A stretch of 64,000 nucleotides of DNA from Yersinia vastinensis (GTDB lineage: Bacteria > Pseudomonadota > Gammaproteobacteria > Enterobacterales > Enterobacteriaceae): positions 124,001-188,000 of the forward strand of contig NZ_CACVAF010000007.1 of the NCBI RefSeq assembly GCF_902726565.1, written 5' to 3'. Below are positions 9,018 to 20,200 of this stretch, piece by piece. Below the pieces are notes generated by a model that worked only from the letters and a program-made list of their open reading frames with translations, made no database searches and was not told the origin of the DNA. Both the position numbers and the translations under genes were made by a program. Within the stretch, counting starts at the first letter, position 1; every line of letters starts with the position of its first letter.

Positions 9018-11269
9018 CACGCAACCTGCTCCGTCTGATAGCGTTCACGCAACCGCAGACGAATTGACTCGGCAAGTGTGTTGACTAAGAACGTGAAACA
9101 AAACAGAACCAAGGCCGTCAGGAATAGCACCCGATAGTGACCACTCCCGACCACAGCTTCCGGCATTTCAATGGCAATATTGGCCGCCATCGCTCGTAAC
9201 CCCTGAAAAATGCTGCCATCAATAATAGGGGTGTTGCCAGTCGCCATCAGTACAATCATGGTCTCGCCTACCGCACGGGCAAAACCAATCATTAATGCAG
9301 AAAAAATACCCGCATAAGCCGAGGGCAATACCACATGAATTAACGTCTGCCACGGTGTGGCCCCCAACGCCAGCGAACCTTGGCTCAATGACGGTGGCAC
9401 ACTGAATAAAGCATCTTCGGCCAGCGAGAAAATGACGGGGATTAGGGCAAATCCCATGGCGATACCAACCACTAGCGCGTTGCGCTGAGAATAGTTATCG
9501 CCCAACCATTCATGTAACGGCACGCCCAATACCCCTACGGCCAGTTTTGGTCCCAACCACAATGCCAGCCAACCCGTCAACACAATAACGGGCAGCAATA
9601 TCATCACATCCCAACCCGCAGGTAATGGCCGCTGTGTTTTTGCCGACAACCAAGCGCTACCCCAACCACACAATAAAATAGTCAGAGCCAATAAGGGCGG
9701 TAGCAATAAAACCCCGGTCAGATAATGTTCAATTACCGGTGCTAACCAAATGCCAGCGACCAGACCGATAACCACCGTGGGGAATGCGCCCATCATCTCA
9801 ATAGTCGGTTTCACGACTCGGCGTAGGCCTGCCGACATAAAATAGGCGGTATAAATCGCCCCTGCTAATGCCAGCGGAACGGCGAATAACATGGCGTAAC
9901 CTGCCGCCTTTAAGGTGCCGAAGATAATGGGTATTAGGCTGAATTTGGCTTGATAACTCTCTTGTGCTGAACTCGACTGCCAAACATAAGCGGGTTCAGG
10001 ATAATCTTCGTACCATACCCGTTGCCATAAGCTACGCCAGCTAATGTCAGGGTAGCGATTCTCAACAGAGTAAGCTGACCAACCTGCGGCGTTCTCAACC
10101 AGCAGATTATCCCCCCAAGGCGAGAACGCGGCATGGGTGATGCCTTGTGCCAGTTGATGTTGCAATAGCGGCGCTGACTGAATACTGGAGAAGAGTGATA
10201 ACTCACCTTGTGGAGACAGTGAAGCAAATACCCGACGCGTATTTTCAGTCGTGAGTAAGCCCTTACCTGAGGGAGTAAAGCTACGAATGCGTGTCAGATG
10301 GTATTGATTATCTGGCGCTTTTGGCACATCTTGCCATTGGCTTAATACCCCATCAGGCGATTGTACCAACAGTGATTTTCCCCCCACCAGTAAAGAGAGG
10401 TTTAATGCACCTTTTAATGGCGATGGGTCATCAAGCAAAGGCACTATTTCGCGCAATGTCGGCTCCGTGCCGAATTGGTAGATATACAGCTGATGCTCGG
10501 ACAAGAGATAAAGTAAACGCCCATCTGGCGTCAACAATAACTGGTTGATGGTCTTGGGCGCGTTCGCCAGTTCAGTGACCTGCTGCCCCTGCGCGTTAAA
10601 CCTCCCGGCCATCACTCGGCCATCCTCGGTCACGGCAGCAATAGAAAATTGTTGTGGTTGCGGCTCTGCCAGAACCAATTGACTCAGGCGCTGGCCTGTT
10701 AAATCCATAAAACGCGGTGATTCACCAAGCGGAAATTGCCAGCGCGGCGGTGTGGTAGAAAAATCGGGTTGTAGCAGCAGAAAACGGCCATTACTTAGCC
10801 CTACACCATACAGCGGTTGCCCACCCGCAGCACGGCTGATCGAGACCGGCGGTGGTGATAGCACCTGTTCACTAATTAAACTCCCGGCGGGATATTCCCC
10901 CATGGCCTTGAGTCGAATAAAATAACCTTTGCCTTGTTGATCAATGCGATATCCTATCTGCCCCGAAGCATCAACCCCCAGCACAAGCGTGGGCGCACTG
11001 CGATTCACGGCAAAGGGTTCTTGCCACGCGATGGAGGCCGATTTAAACAGGGGCAGCACCGCGTACAATAAATAAACGAAAATTAGCATTAGGGTGAGTA
11101 AAACCAGTAGGCCACTACCCGTGACGACCATACGCACAAGACGTTCAATGACAGCCCGGCGTTTATCTCTCCCTGATTGTGTTACTACGCCCGCTTGCTG
11201 CATAATCTTCGATTGCCCCATGCCCTTACGCCATATCCCGTCTATCTTGTTATTAATCCAATCAATCAT
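9017..11269 (-). CDS. pstC: Phosphate ABC transporter permease PstC, long form
   Basis: Partner permease of PstA. It is 750 aa, more than twice the E. coli length (319). A membrane segment (about 50-75) is followed by a roughly 370-residue presumably periplasmic region rich in short beta-like repeats (GRLLYLL, GVLSQW, GELSLF), suggestive of a beta-propeller. The permease domain starts near 455 and has the loop LSQGSLALGATPWQTLIHVVLP. It is the first gene of the operon, divergent from ppk. No pstS lies nearby, so the binding protein must be encoded elsewhere or the extra domains affect capture or regulation (inference). Confidence 0.93.
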   Translation of the reverse strand: MIDWINNKIDGIWRKGMGQSKIMQQAGVVTQSGRDKRRAVIERLVRMVVTGSGLLVLLTLMLIFVYLLYAVLPLFKSASIAWQEPFAVNRSAPTLVLGVDASGQIGYRIDQQGKGYFIRLKAMGEYPAGSLISEQVLSPPPVSISRAAGGQPLYGVGLSNGRFLLLQPDFSTTPPRWQFPLGESPRFMDLTGQRLSQLVLAEPQPQQFSIAAVTEDGRVMAGRFNAQGQQVTELANAPKTINQLLLTPDGRLLYLLSEHQLYIYQFGTEPTLREIVPLLDDPSPLKGALNLSLLVGGKSLLVQSPDGVLSQWQDVPKAPDNQYHLTRIRSFTPSGKGLLTTENTRRVFASLSPQGELSLFSSIQSAPLLQHQLAQGITHAAFSPWGDNLLVENAAGWSAYSVENRYPDISWRSLWQRVWYEDYPEPAYVWQSSSAQESYQAKFSLIPIIFGTLKAAGYAMLFAVPLALAGAIYTAYFMSAGLRRVVKPTIEMMGAFPTVVIGLVAGIWLAPVIEHYLTGVLLLPPLLALTILLCGWGSAWLSAKTQRPLPAGWDVMILLPVIVLTGWLALWLGPKLAVGVLGVPLHEWLGDNYSQRNALVVGIAMGFALIPVIFSLAEDALFSVPPSLSQGSLALGATPWQTLIHVVLPSAYAGIFSALMIGFARAVGETMIVLMATGNTPIIDGSIFQGLRAMAANIAIEMPEAVVGSGHYRVLFLTALVLFCFTFLVNTLAESIRLRLRERYQTEQVA

Positions 11270-11318
11270 CTATACCCTAAGATGACCGAGTATCTTATGT
11301 CAGTTTTGTGGCGTTTGC

Positions 11319-11337
11319 ATGACAATGTTTATGACGG
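11319..11337 (-). promoter_or_regulatory. Candidate PhoB (Pho) box upstream of pstC
   Basis: On the minus strand CCGTCAT and TTGTCAT form direct repeats resembling the CTGTCAT half-sites of a Pho box, 50-70 bases before pstC. The spacer is five bases rather than the usual four, and a further CTGACAT lies closer to pstC. Phosphate-starvation control is expected for pst genes, so the site is plausible but imperfect. It could also serve divergent ppk. Confidence 0.4.
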
Positions 11338-11443
11338 CGGTCAATCAAGTTAACTCATGATATCTGTTGGACTTTCTTGTCAATCTTTCGCAATAATGAT
11401 TATGGACACTAAATACTCCCACAATAATCTTACTGGAGTTGCA

Positions 11444-13507
11444 ATGGGTCAGGAAAAGCTCTACACCGAAAAAGAACTCAGTTGGTTATCTTTTAATGAG
11501 CGGGTATTGCAGGAAGCGGCGGATAAGAGCAATCCACTCATTGAGCGGATGCGGTTCCTTGGTATTTACTCCAATAATCTTGATGAGTTTTATAAAGTCC
11601 GTTTCGCTGATCTGAAACGGCGCATTCTGATTAGTGAAGAGCAAGGCTCTGCTGTAACGTCTCGCCATTTGCTGAAAAAAATTCAAAGCAAAGTGGTTAA
11701 AGCTGATCAAGAATTTGACGGGCTATATAACGACTTATTGCTGGAGATGGCGCGTAATCAAATATTCTTGATTAATGAGCGGCAAATTTCCGAAAATCAG
11801 CAAGTCTGGCTAAAACAATATTTTAAACAGCATCTGCGCCAACACATCACGCCGATCCTGATTAACCACGACACCAATTTGGTGCAATTTCTCAAAGATG
11901 ATTACACCTATTTGGCGGTAGAGATTATCCGAGGTCAGGACATTGCTTATGCCCTGTTGGAAATCCCGTCAGATAAAGTCCCGCGCTTTGTTAATTTACC
12001 ACCAGAAGCCCCTCGCCGACGCAAGCCAATGATATTGTTAGATAATATTTTAAGGTATTGCCTTGACGAGATTTTTAAAGGCTTCTTTGATTATGATGCG
12101 CTCAATGCCTACTCCATGAAGATGACCCGTGATGCCGAATATGATTTGGTCACAGAAATGGAATCCAGCCTGTTGGAATTGATGTCATCGAGCCTGAAAC
12201 AACGTCTCACTGCCGAGCCGGTGCGCTTTGTTTATCAGCGGGATATGCCCGATGAAATGGTGGAGTTACTGCGCGATAAATTGGGGATCTCGAACGATGA
12301 TTCCGTCATCGCCGGTGGTCGTTATCATAATTTCAAAGATTTTATTAACTTCCCCAATGTAGGCAAAAGCAATTTGGTTAACCGGCCAATGCCGCGCCTG
12401 CGCCATATTTGGTTTGATAAATTCCGCAACGGTTTTGATGCCATTCGTGAACAGGATGTATTGCTGTATTACCCCTATCACACCTTCGAGCACGTTTTAG
12501 AATTGCTACGCCAGGCATCATTCGACCCAAGCGTATTGGCGATTAAAATCAATATTTATCGCGTCGCGAAAGATTCTCGTATTATCGAATCAATGATCCA
12601 TGCCGCCCATAATGGTAAGAAAGTGACGGTGGTCGTGGAATTACAGGCGCGGTTTGATGAAGAAGCCAATATTCATTGGGCCAAAAGTCTAACGGCTGCC
12701 GGTGTACACGTTATTTTCTCCGCGCCGGGTTTGAAGATTCACGCCAAGTTATTCCTTATCTCCCGTCTTGAAGGCGAAGAGATCGTGCGCTATGCCCATA
12801 TCGGCACCGGCAATTTTAACGAAAAAACGGCGCGTATTTATACCGACTATTCTTTATTAACAGCAGATGCCCGTATTACCAATGAAGTGCGTCGGGTATT
12901 TAACTTTATTGAAAATCCATACCGCCCGGTCAAGTTCGATAATCTGATGGTGTCCCCGCAGAATTCGCGCTTAATGCTGTATCAATTGATTGATCAGGAA
13001 ATTATTCATGCTCAAGCGGGGGAAAGTGCCGGGATTACCCTGAAGATAAATAATTTAGTGGATAAAGGCCTGGTAGATAGGTTATATAGCGCCTCCAGTG
13101 CGGGGGTGAAAATACGCCTTTTAGTCCGTGGGATGTGTTCATTAATCCCAAATATGCCGGGGATCAGCGATAATATTCAGGTCACCAGTATTGTTGATCG
13201 TTTCTTAGAGCATGACCGGGTTTACGTCTTTGAGAATAAAGGCGACAAACTGGTCTATCTCTCTTCCGCTGACTGGATGACACGTAACATTGATTATCGT
13301 ATCGAAGTCGCAGTTTCATTGCTGGACCCGAGATTAAAACAGCGGGTACTGGATATTTTAGAGCTGCTATTCAACGACACGGTAAAAGCCCGTTATATTG
13401 ATAAAGAACTGAGTAATCGTTATGTACCGCGTGGAAACAGGCGCAAAGTACGTGCACAGATTGCCATCTATGATTATTTAAAAGCGCTGGAACAACCAGA
13501 GCAGTAA
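11444..13507 (+). CDS. ppk: Polyphosphate kinase 1
   Basis: Reversible synthesis of inorganic polyphosphate from ATP, a membrane-associated enzyme. The 687-aa protein matches E. coli Ppk (688) closely. An N-terminal helical domain and the PPX/PPK head come first. The two phospholipase-D-like C-terminal domains include KIHAKLFLI, with the family phosphohistidine, and [10 protein letters not shown]. The frame extends 29 codons upstream, but the ATG at 11444 is chosen for its match to the E. coli MGQEKLY start and the TGGAGT ribosome site. It is followed 10 bases later by ppx and is divergent from pst, placing phosphate uptake next to phosphate storage. Confidence 0.97.
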   Translation: MGQEKLYTEKELSWLSFNERVLQEAADKSNPLIERMRFLGIYSNNLDEFYKVRFADLKRRILISEEQGSAVTSRHLLKKIQSKVVKADQEFDGLYNDLLLEMARNQIFLINERQISENQQVWLKQYFKQHLRQHITPILINHDTNLVQFLKDDYTYLAVEIIRGQDIAYALLEIPSDKVPRFVNLPPEAPRRRKPMILLDNILRYCLDEIFKGFFDYDALNAYSMKMTRDAEYDLVTEMESSLLELMSSSLKQRLTAEPVRFVYQRDMPDEMVELLRDKLGISNDDSVIAGGRYHNFKDFINFPNVGKSNLVNRPMPRLRHIWFDKFRNGFDAIREQDVLLYYPYHTFEHVLELLRQASFDPSVLAIKINIYRVAKDSRIIESMIHAAHNGKKVTVVVELQARFDEEANIHWAKSLTAAGVHVIFSAPGLKIHAKLFLISRLEGEEIVRYAHIGTGNFNEKTARIYTDYSLLTADARITNEVRRVFNFIENPYRPVKFDNLMVSPQNSRLMLYQLIDQEIIHAQAGESAGITLKINNLVDKGLVDRLYSASSAGVKIRLLVRGMCSLIPNMPGISDNIQVTSIVDRFLEHDRVYVFENKGDKLVYLSSADWMTRNIDYRIEVAVSLLDPRLKQRVLDILELLFNDTVKARYIDKELSNRYVPRGNRRKVRAQIAIYDYLKALEQPEQ

Positions 13508-13517
13508 GGCTAAAACT

Positions 13518-15080
13518 ATGCCGCTAACCAATAATTCGACTACCACAAAACCGCAAGAAATTGCCGCTATCGATTTGGGATCTAACAGCTTCCATATGGT
13601 GATTGCCCGCGTTGTCAACGGTGCCTTGCAGGTTTTAGGCCGCCTGAAGCAGCGGGTGCATCTGGCTGATGGTCTAGATAGCAATAATATGCTCAGTGAA
13701 GAGGCCATCGAGCGAGGGCTGGCTTGTTTGGCGCTATTTGCAGAGCGTTTGCAGGGTTTCTCACCAGACAACGTCTGCATTGTCGGTACCCACTCATTGC
13801 GTCAAGCCGCGAATGCTGAGACTTTCCTCAAGCGCGCAGCTGAGGTCATCCCTTATCCGATTGAAATCATTTCTGGTCATGAAGAAGCGCGTCTGATTTT
13901 TATGGGCGTTGAACATACCCAGCCAGAGAAAGGTCGCAAACTGGTCATTGATATTGGTGGTGGTTCCACCGAATTGGTTATTGGCGAAGATTTTGAGCCA
14001 CTGCTGGTCGAAAGCCGTCGTATGGGGTGCGTCAGTTTTGCTCAACAGTTTTTCCCACACGGCGAAATAAGTAAGGCGAATTTCAAACGTGCGCGTTTGG
14101 CCGCGGCACAGAAGCTGGAAAACTTGGCCTGGCAGTACCGGATTCAAGGCTGGCAATATGCGCTAGGGGCATCTGGCACCATTAAAGCGACTTACGAAGT
14201 ACTGGTAGAGATGGGCGAGAAAGACGGTTTGATCACGCCTGAACGCCTCGAAATGCTAGTTGAGCAAGTATTGCAATTTAAGCATTTCTCCGCGCTGAGT
14301 TTGCCGGGGTTATCTGAAGATCGCCAGTCGGTATTCGTGCCGGGGCTGGCTATCTTGTGTGGTGTGTTCGATGCTTTAGCCGTCAAAGAGCTACGCTTAT
14401 CCGATGGTGCACTGCGTGAGGGGGTGCTGTATGAAATGGAAGGCCGTTTCCGCCATCAGGATATCCGTCAACGCACGGCACAAAGTCTGGCCGAGCACTA
14501 CAACATTGATAGGGAACAAGCCCGTCGAGTGCTAGAAACCACCGAACAACTTTATGGTCAGTGGTTGGCGCAGAATACCAAGCTGGCCTTGCCACAGCTC
14601 GAGGCTTTACTGAGATGGGCGGCACTGTTGCACGAAGTCGGTCTGAGCATTAATCACAGCGGAATGCACCGCCATTCGGCTTATATTCTGCAAAACACCA
14701 ACTTACCTGGCTTCAATCAGGAACAGCAATTATTGCTGGCAACTTTGGTACGTATGCACCGTAAAGGTATTAAGCTCGATGAGCTACCCCGCTTGAATTT
14801 ATTCAAGAAAAAACACTATTTGCCGTTAATTCAGTTATTACGTTTGAGTACATTGCTGAATAATCAACGTCAGTCGACCACCACGCCGGAAAGTCTGCAA
14901 CTGATTACCGATGACAGTCACTGGACATTACGTTTCCCAGCCGGTTATCTGGCGCAAAATAATCTGGTACAGCTAGATTTTGAACGCGAGCAAGCTTACT
15001 GGGACGATGTGGTTGGTTGGAAACTGATTATTGAAGAAGCACCGCAAGAGACTGAAGCCGAAGCTCCGAAAGCATCATAA
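13518..15080 (+). CDS. ppx: Exopolyphosphatase
   Basis: Processively hydrolyses terminal phosphates of polyphosphate; the same fold also hydrolyses pppGpp. The 520-aa protein (E. coli 513) has the actin/Hsp70-fold phosphate motifs [13 protein letters not shown] near the N-terminus and [14 protein letters not shown] around residue 145. Its C-terminal HD-like domain includes [21 protein letters not shown]. It is co-transcribed with ppk (10-base gap). Its stop is followed after eight bases by a 14-bp perfect palindrome that belongs to a partial ERIC repeat. Confidence 0.97.
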   Translation: MPLTNNSTTTKPQEIAAIDLGSNSFHMVIARVVNGALQVLGRLKQRVHLADGLDSNNMLSEEAIERGLACLALFAERLQGFSPDNVCIVGTHSLRQAANAETFLKRAAEVIPYPIEIISGHEEARLIFMGVEHTQPEKGRKLVIDIGGGSTELVIGEDFEPLLVESRRMGCVSFAQQFFPHGEISKANFKRARLAAAQKLENLAWQYRIQGWQYALGASGTIKATYEVLVEMGEKDGLITPERLEMLVEQVLQFKHFSALSLPGLSEDRQSVFVPGLAILCGVFDALAVKELRLSDGALREGVLYEMEGRFRHQDIRQRTAQSLAEHYNIDREQARRVLETTEQLYGQWLAQNTKLALPQLEALLRWAALLHEVGLSINHSGMHRHSAYILQNTNLPGFNQEQQLLLATLVRMHRKGIKLDELPRLNLFKKKHYLPLIQLLRLSTLLNNQRQSTTTPESLQLITDDSHWTLRFPAGYLAQNNLVQLDFEREQAYWDDVVGWKLIIEEAPQETEAEAPKAS

Positions 15081-15084
15081 GAGT

Positions 15085-15291
15085 CAATCCCGAATCACTG
15101 ACTCAAGTCAGTGATTCGGGTGAATGAAAGCAGCTAACATAGCTGAATCGTCAAATACGAAGGGCTTGCCCAAAGTCATTGGTGATGCAGCAAGGCAGCA
15201 AACGAATGAATCCCGATGAGCTGACTCAAGTCAGTAATTCGGGTGAATGAAAGCAGCTAACACAGCTGAATCGCCAAATGCGAAGGGCAAG
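15085..15291. repeat. ERIC-like pair with variant ends CTTGCCC/GGGCAAG
   Basis: A partial copy (15085-15168) is joined to a full 127-base copy (15165-15291). The partial copy holds a perfect 14-bp inverted repeat (CCCGAATCACTGAC, TCAA loop, 15089-15120) just after ppx. In the full copy both termini carry the same change, CTTGCCC on the left and GGGCAAG on the right, instead of TATACCC/GGGTATA. The terminal inverted repeat is therefore kept. The right end leads directly into yfgG. Confidence 0.75.
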
Positions 15292-15293
15292 AG

Positions 15294-15485
15294 ATGAAAA
15301 GAAGACCCTCAACACAACTCACAAAAATCATCTTGCTGGTGAGTTTTCTCATTTTATTTGGCCGCTTATTGTATGCGGGGATCGCCTCTATTTCTCACCA
15401 TCAAGAACGTAGGCAATCACAAGAACTTGAGCAAACTGTGGACGGCGAGCTGCCGGGGCCTCATGAGACTGATCTTAGCCCATAG
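15294..15485 (+). CDS. yfgG: Small single-pass membrane protein, YfgG family
   Basis: A 63-aa protein with a basic N-terminus (KRRPSTQLTK), one hydrophobic helix (IILLVSFLILFGRLLYAGIAS, about 12-32) and an acidic, polar tail. It resembles E. coli YfgG (63 aa), whose helix also contains LLISF and FFGR. It has the same neighbours (after ppx) as E. coli yfgG, except that yfgF is missing. Likely inner membrane. Its role is not well known. AAGGG from the ERIC right end is the apparent ribosome site. Confidence 0.8.
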   Translation: MKRRPSTQLTKIILLVSFLILFGRLLYAGIASISHHQERRQSQELEQTVDGELPGPHETDLSP

Positions 15486-15488
15486 ATT

Positions 15489-15584
15489 CATATCCATAGG
15501 TTTCAAGACACAGGATCGCCTTCGAGAAAGACTCGATAAACGAAAGTAGCCAATGCTCCTACAACTTGAAAGTTGAAGGATATA
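15489..15584. repeat. Degenerate ERIC-like repeat before mgtE
   Basis: About 96 bases with a recognisable left end (TATCCATAGGTTTCAAG) and right end (GAAAGTAGCCAATGCTCCT...GAAGGATATA). The central part is replaced or heavily diverged. It lies between yfgG and mgtE, adding a third ERIC-derived segment within 500 bases. Confidence 0.55.
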
Positions 15585-15604
15585 TTTAGAATCAAGGACA
15601 CACT

Positions 15605-17080
15605 ATGCCAGTGCCTATCATCCCAACGCCCCTTTCTGGTGTTGTAAAAAATAAAGCTAAAAATAATGCTAAAAAACTGGCTGAAGTACGCAATCGAATT
15701 CTTTCCCTGTTATTGAATAATAAAGACTTGGTTGACAGTATTCTTGGCCGTCAGGATGACAAAAACACACTCAGTGATGAGCAACTAATTGAAAAAACAG
15801 CTGAAATAAAAAGCCTGCTTGATGACCTGCACGCAGCTGACCTTGCTGACTTACTCGAAGCATTACCCAATGACGAACGTTTGGCATTATGGCGGTTAGT
15901 CAAAAACGAGAAACGCGGCCACACACTGGTTGAAGTCTCTGAAACTGTGTGGGATACCCTGATCAAAGAGATGAGCGATAAAGACCTGTTAAAGGCAATG
16001 CGTACCTTGCATGTCGACGAACAGGCTTATCTGGCTGAATATCTGCCGCGAAACTTGATGGGTCGGTTGCTCACGTCATTGGATCCGGCCCAGCGCGCCC
16101 GCGTACGTGAAGTGATTCAGTATGCTCGCGATACCGTCGGTCAGATGATGGATTTCGAGCTGGTGACTGTGCGTGCTGACGTTACGTTGGCAACAGTGCA
16201 GCGCTATTTGCGCTATCGAAAGAATATTCCTGATGCCACAGATAAACTCTTCGTCATTGATCGCAAAAATACCCTGCTCGGTGAACTTCCCCTGACAGCG
16301 ATTCTCCTCAATGCACCTGATACCAAAGTTTTTCAGGTGATGGAGAGCAATCCGACAACGTTCCAGCCGGAGCAGAAAGCGGAAGACGCCGCGGGTGCCT
16401 TTGAACGTTATGACTTAATCAGTGCCGCGGTCATTGATGCCAAAGGTAAACTGATGGGCCGCTTGACCATCGAAGAGATCGTTGACGTGGTCAATGAAGA
16501 GAGTGATACCACGTTAAGACGAATGGGGGGCTTAAGCCCAGAGGAAGATGTGTTCTCCCCCGTCGGCCGCGCGGTTCGGACTCGCTGGTCATGGCTGGCT
16601 ATCAATCTCTGTACCGCCTTTGTTGCTTCAAGGGTTATCGGCTTATTTGAAGATACCATCTCACAGTTAGTTGCACTGGCAGCATTGATGCCCATTGTCG
16701 CCGGTATTGGCGGAAATACGGGGAATCAAACCATTACCATGATTGTTCGTGCTTTGGCTCTACACCATATTCAGCAAGGTAACGTCACCTTCCTAATGCT
16801 GAGAGAATTGGGTGTCGCACTGATTAATGGTTTAGTCTGGGGAGGGATTATGGGCGTTGTGACCTACTTCCTCTATAACGATCCCGCTATGGGCGGCGTA
16901 ATGACGTTGGCGATGATCTTAAACTTATTAATGGCCGCCTTGATGGGCGTGATTATCCCGATGACCATGGCTCGTTTAGGTCGTGATCCGGCCATCGGCT
17001 CCAGTGTCATGATCACAGCTATCACTGATACTGGCGGCTTTTTCATCTTTCTGGGGCTCGCCACCATATTCTTAGTTTAG
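15605..17080 (+). CDS. mgtE: Magnesium transporter MgtE
   Basis: Mg2+-gated magnesium channel of the inner membrane. The 491-aa protein has the usual order: cytosolic MgtE N domain (about 40-165, with LHAADLADLLEALPNDER), two CBS domains (about 165-300), a connecting helix, then five membrane segments from about 325 to the end. The pore-helix region reads MPIVAGIGGNTGNQT. An AAGGA ribosome site precedes the ATG. E. coli K-12 has no mgtE, so this gene is an addition relative to that backbone. No Mg-sensing riboswitch was recognised in the short leader. Confidence 0.95.
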   Translation: MPVPIIPTPLSGVVKNKAKNNAKKLAEVRNRILSLLLNNKDLVDSILGRQDDKNTLSDEQLIEKTAEIKSLLDDLHAADLADLLEALPNDERLALWRLVKNEKRGHTLVEVSETVWDTLIKEMSDKDLLKAMRTLHVDEQAYLAEYLPRNLMGRLLTSLDPAQRARVREVIQYARDTVGQMMDFELVTVRADVTLATVQRYLRYRKNIPDATDKLFVIDRKNTLLGELPLTAILLNAPDTKVFQVMESNPTTFQPEQKAEDAAGAFERYDLISAAVIDAKGKLMGRLTIEEIVDVVNEESDTTLRRMGGLSPEEDVFSPVGRAVRTRWSWLAINLCTAFVASRVIGLFEDTISQLVALAALMPIVAGIGGNTGNQTITMIVRALALHHIQQGNVTFLMLRELGVALINGLVWGGIMGVVTYFLYNDPAMGGVMTLAMILNLLMAALMGVIIPMTMARLGRDPAIGSSVMITAITDTGGFFIFLGLATIFLV

Positions 17081-17236
17081 TGGTGATGATAATCAAATAA
17101 TTAATTGAGCATTGAGTGATGTGAATATCACTTGTTCGTATTCATCTATACTAAACTGCTGAATATGACCGTATTTTAAATATGACGTATTGTTATACGA
17201 GGGTTTTTCCTATTCTCGGGCAAAATAAGGCGGTAT

Positions 17237-20200
17237 ATGGATCTCAGCGCAGCTGAAAAACCGGCACCTGATAATAATACTCTTATACACATTACTATCA
17301 TCAGTATAGTGGTGTTTTTGCTCGCACTTTTTTGTATCCAACTCTCTGAGCAGTCTGAAAATTTGGCTCCACTGTGGTTCCCTACCGCAGTATTGATGGT
17401 GGCTTTATTCCACCATCCGACACGCTATTGGTCGTTGCAGTTATTGACGGCAGGGATATGTATCGTCGCTGCCAATTTTATTTTATATGGTATCAGTTGG
17501 TTCCCGTTGCCATTAACCATCATCAATCTTGCAGAGTCGGCAACTGGGGCTTGGTTGCTGCGCAAATTCCTGCAACCCAAAGATCCGCTTAATAATCTGT
17601 TTAGTTGGCTCAAGTTCTCAATTTGTACTGTGGTTATTGTCCCTCTATTGAGTGGATTGGCCGCAGCATGGTACTTGTCGCCCCAAAACGGGTATTTTAT
17701 GCACGTCTTGACGGTATGGTTTATGTCAGAGGCCATCGGCATGCTGGCTTTAGGGCCAGTCGGGCTACTTTACCGCCGTGGTTACTTCAATATTGCCACT
17801 AAAACCAAAGCCCTGTTCGATATGATGTGGATGATGATATTGTCGCTAGCGGCTTGCTATATCGGATTGATTTATTTTCCTTTTCCTTTCACTTTCGTCA
17901 TCATGGCGTTGATATGGGTTTCCATCCGATTACCGCGATTTGAGACATTTATCCTCTGTTTTCTGTCCACATTGCTCATTGCGCTAATGATCAATTTCAA
18001 CCTATTTACACTCCCGCCCGACCCCAAAATGTCGGTTCAGGCATTTTCCTTTATTCCACTGTTGATGGTATTGATCCCGCCTCACGCAATGGCAATGGTG
18101 ATGCACTCATTTCGGATGGAAAAAGAGCATATTGTTGAGAGTGAAAACCGTTTTCGTAATGCCATGGAGTACTCCGCCATTGGCATGGCGCTGGTTTCAC
18201 CGGAAGGTAAATGGATGCAGGTTAATCAGGCTCTGTGTAAGTTGCTCGGCTACAATCAGGATACCTTGCTCACCCTGACCTTCCAGCAAATTACCCACCC
18301 CGATGATCTTTCCGCCGACCTGAAATTACTCGATGATTTGTATTATGGTCGCATCCCCAGCTATTCGATGGAGAAACGCTACGTCCGCAGCGATGGCGAG
18401 ATTGTTTGGACATTGCTCGTGGTCAGTGTGGTACGGGATCATGAACAACAACCGCTCTATTACATCTCGCAAGTCGAAGATATTAATGATCTGAAAAAGA
18501 CCGAAATTATTAATCGGCGCTTGATGGAGCGCATCACTCTGGCCAATGAGGCGGGTGGAATTGGTATCTGGGAATTGGATCTCAGAACACAAGTGATCAG
18601 TTGGGATAAGCGGATGTATGAACTCTACCATGTCCCGCTAAATACCCCAGTTACTGATGATGTCTGGAAACAATATATTCACCCTGAAGATATCGACTAT
18701 GTCATCAATGAATACAGTGCCGCACTTAAACAGCGCAAGCCCTACCGCTTGGAATTTAGATTACTGCTGCCGAACGGTGAAATAGTCCACCTGCGCAATC
18801 AGGCCAATATGGTGTGCGATAAAAATGGCAATATTCTGCGCCTGATTGGCACCACGCTGGATATGACCGAAATCAGGAATCTGACAGAAGCCCTGCACGA
18901 AGAGAAAGAGCGCCTACATATTACACTCGATTCCATCGGCGAGGCCGTGGTCTGTACTGATCAGGAAATGAGAATTACCTTTATGAACCCGGTGGCCGAG
19001 AAAATGACCGGCTGGGCAAATACCATCGCGCTAGGCCAGCCCATCAACCAAATCGTCAAGCTCACTAATGGAGTCGATGGCCCGGAAATTGATAACCCGA
19101 TAGAGCATTGCCTTACCCACCGCCCCTACTCTTCACTGAATGAGTCAATGGTACTGCATCACCGTGATGGGCAGTACTATGACATCCAAGAGTCGGTCGC
19201 GCCGTTAAAAACACTGGAAGGAGCCGCCGTAGGGGCCGTTTTAGTTTTCCAAGATGTTGGGGAATCTCGTGCCATGATGCGCAAACTCAGCCATAGCGCG
19301 TCACACGATAATCTGACCGGCCTGCCCAATCGTGCCAATTTTGAAAATAAATTGAAGATGGCAATCCAACAAAGCATCGACCAAAACCAGCAACACGCAT
19401 TGGCCTTCCTGGATTTGGACTATTTTAAAGCCGTTAATGATACAGCAGGGCACCCGGCAGGTGACGCGCTACTCAAAGAACTCAGCCAGTTGATGCGTCA
19501 GCATTTGCGCAACAGTGATTGCGTTGCGCGCCTTGGTGGCGATGAATTTGGCTTACTGATGCTTAATTGCACCCTGCCTCACGCCAAAGCCATTACCCAA
19601 AATCTGGTCACGTTGATCAACGGCTATCATTTTTACTGGGAAGAGAAGCTGTATCGCATTGGTGCCAGTGCTGGCGTGACTCAAATTAGCAGCAACAACA
19701 GCCAGCGCAGTGAAATCATGGCGCAGGCTGATATTGCCTGTTATACCGCCAAGCACAGTGGTCGTGGGCAGGTTTATCTCTATCAGCCACGGCAAAAGCA
19801 GCTACTGGCTCGCCAGCACGAGCTGCTCAGTAGAGACGATGTTGAAAGTATTCTCAATCATGACCAACTGCGGCTACAGGTGACTCCTGCCGCCCCCCCC
19901 AAAACACCACTCTCAGTGTGTTTTTATCAAGTCAGTTACGAAGTTTATCAACCACAAAGCATGATTGTCAGTCAATCGGCATTTGAAGAAGCTGCGCTGC
20001 TGTATCACTTGCAGGGGAACGTCGACGGCTGGGTGTGCGAAAAATTGTTAGTGGGACACGCCGAGGCCATTAGTCACAAAGGGTTGGCGCTGGCAATTCC
20101 GCTATCGGAGGTGGCGTTGCTCAAAGAAGACTTCCGCCAATCACTCCTGACCTTAGTACAGAACACGGTGCTACCCGCACAAAGTTTGCACTGGATGGTT

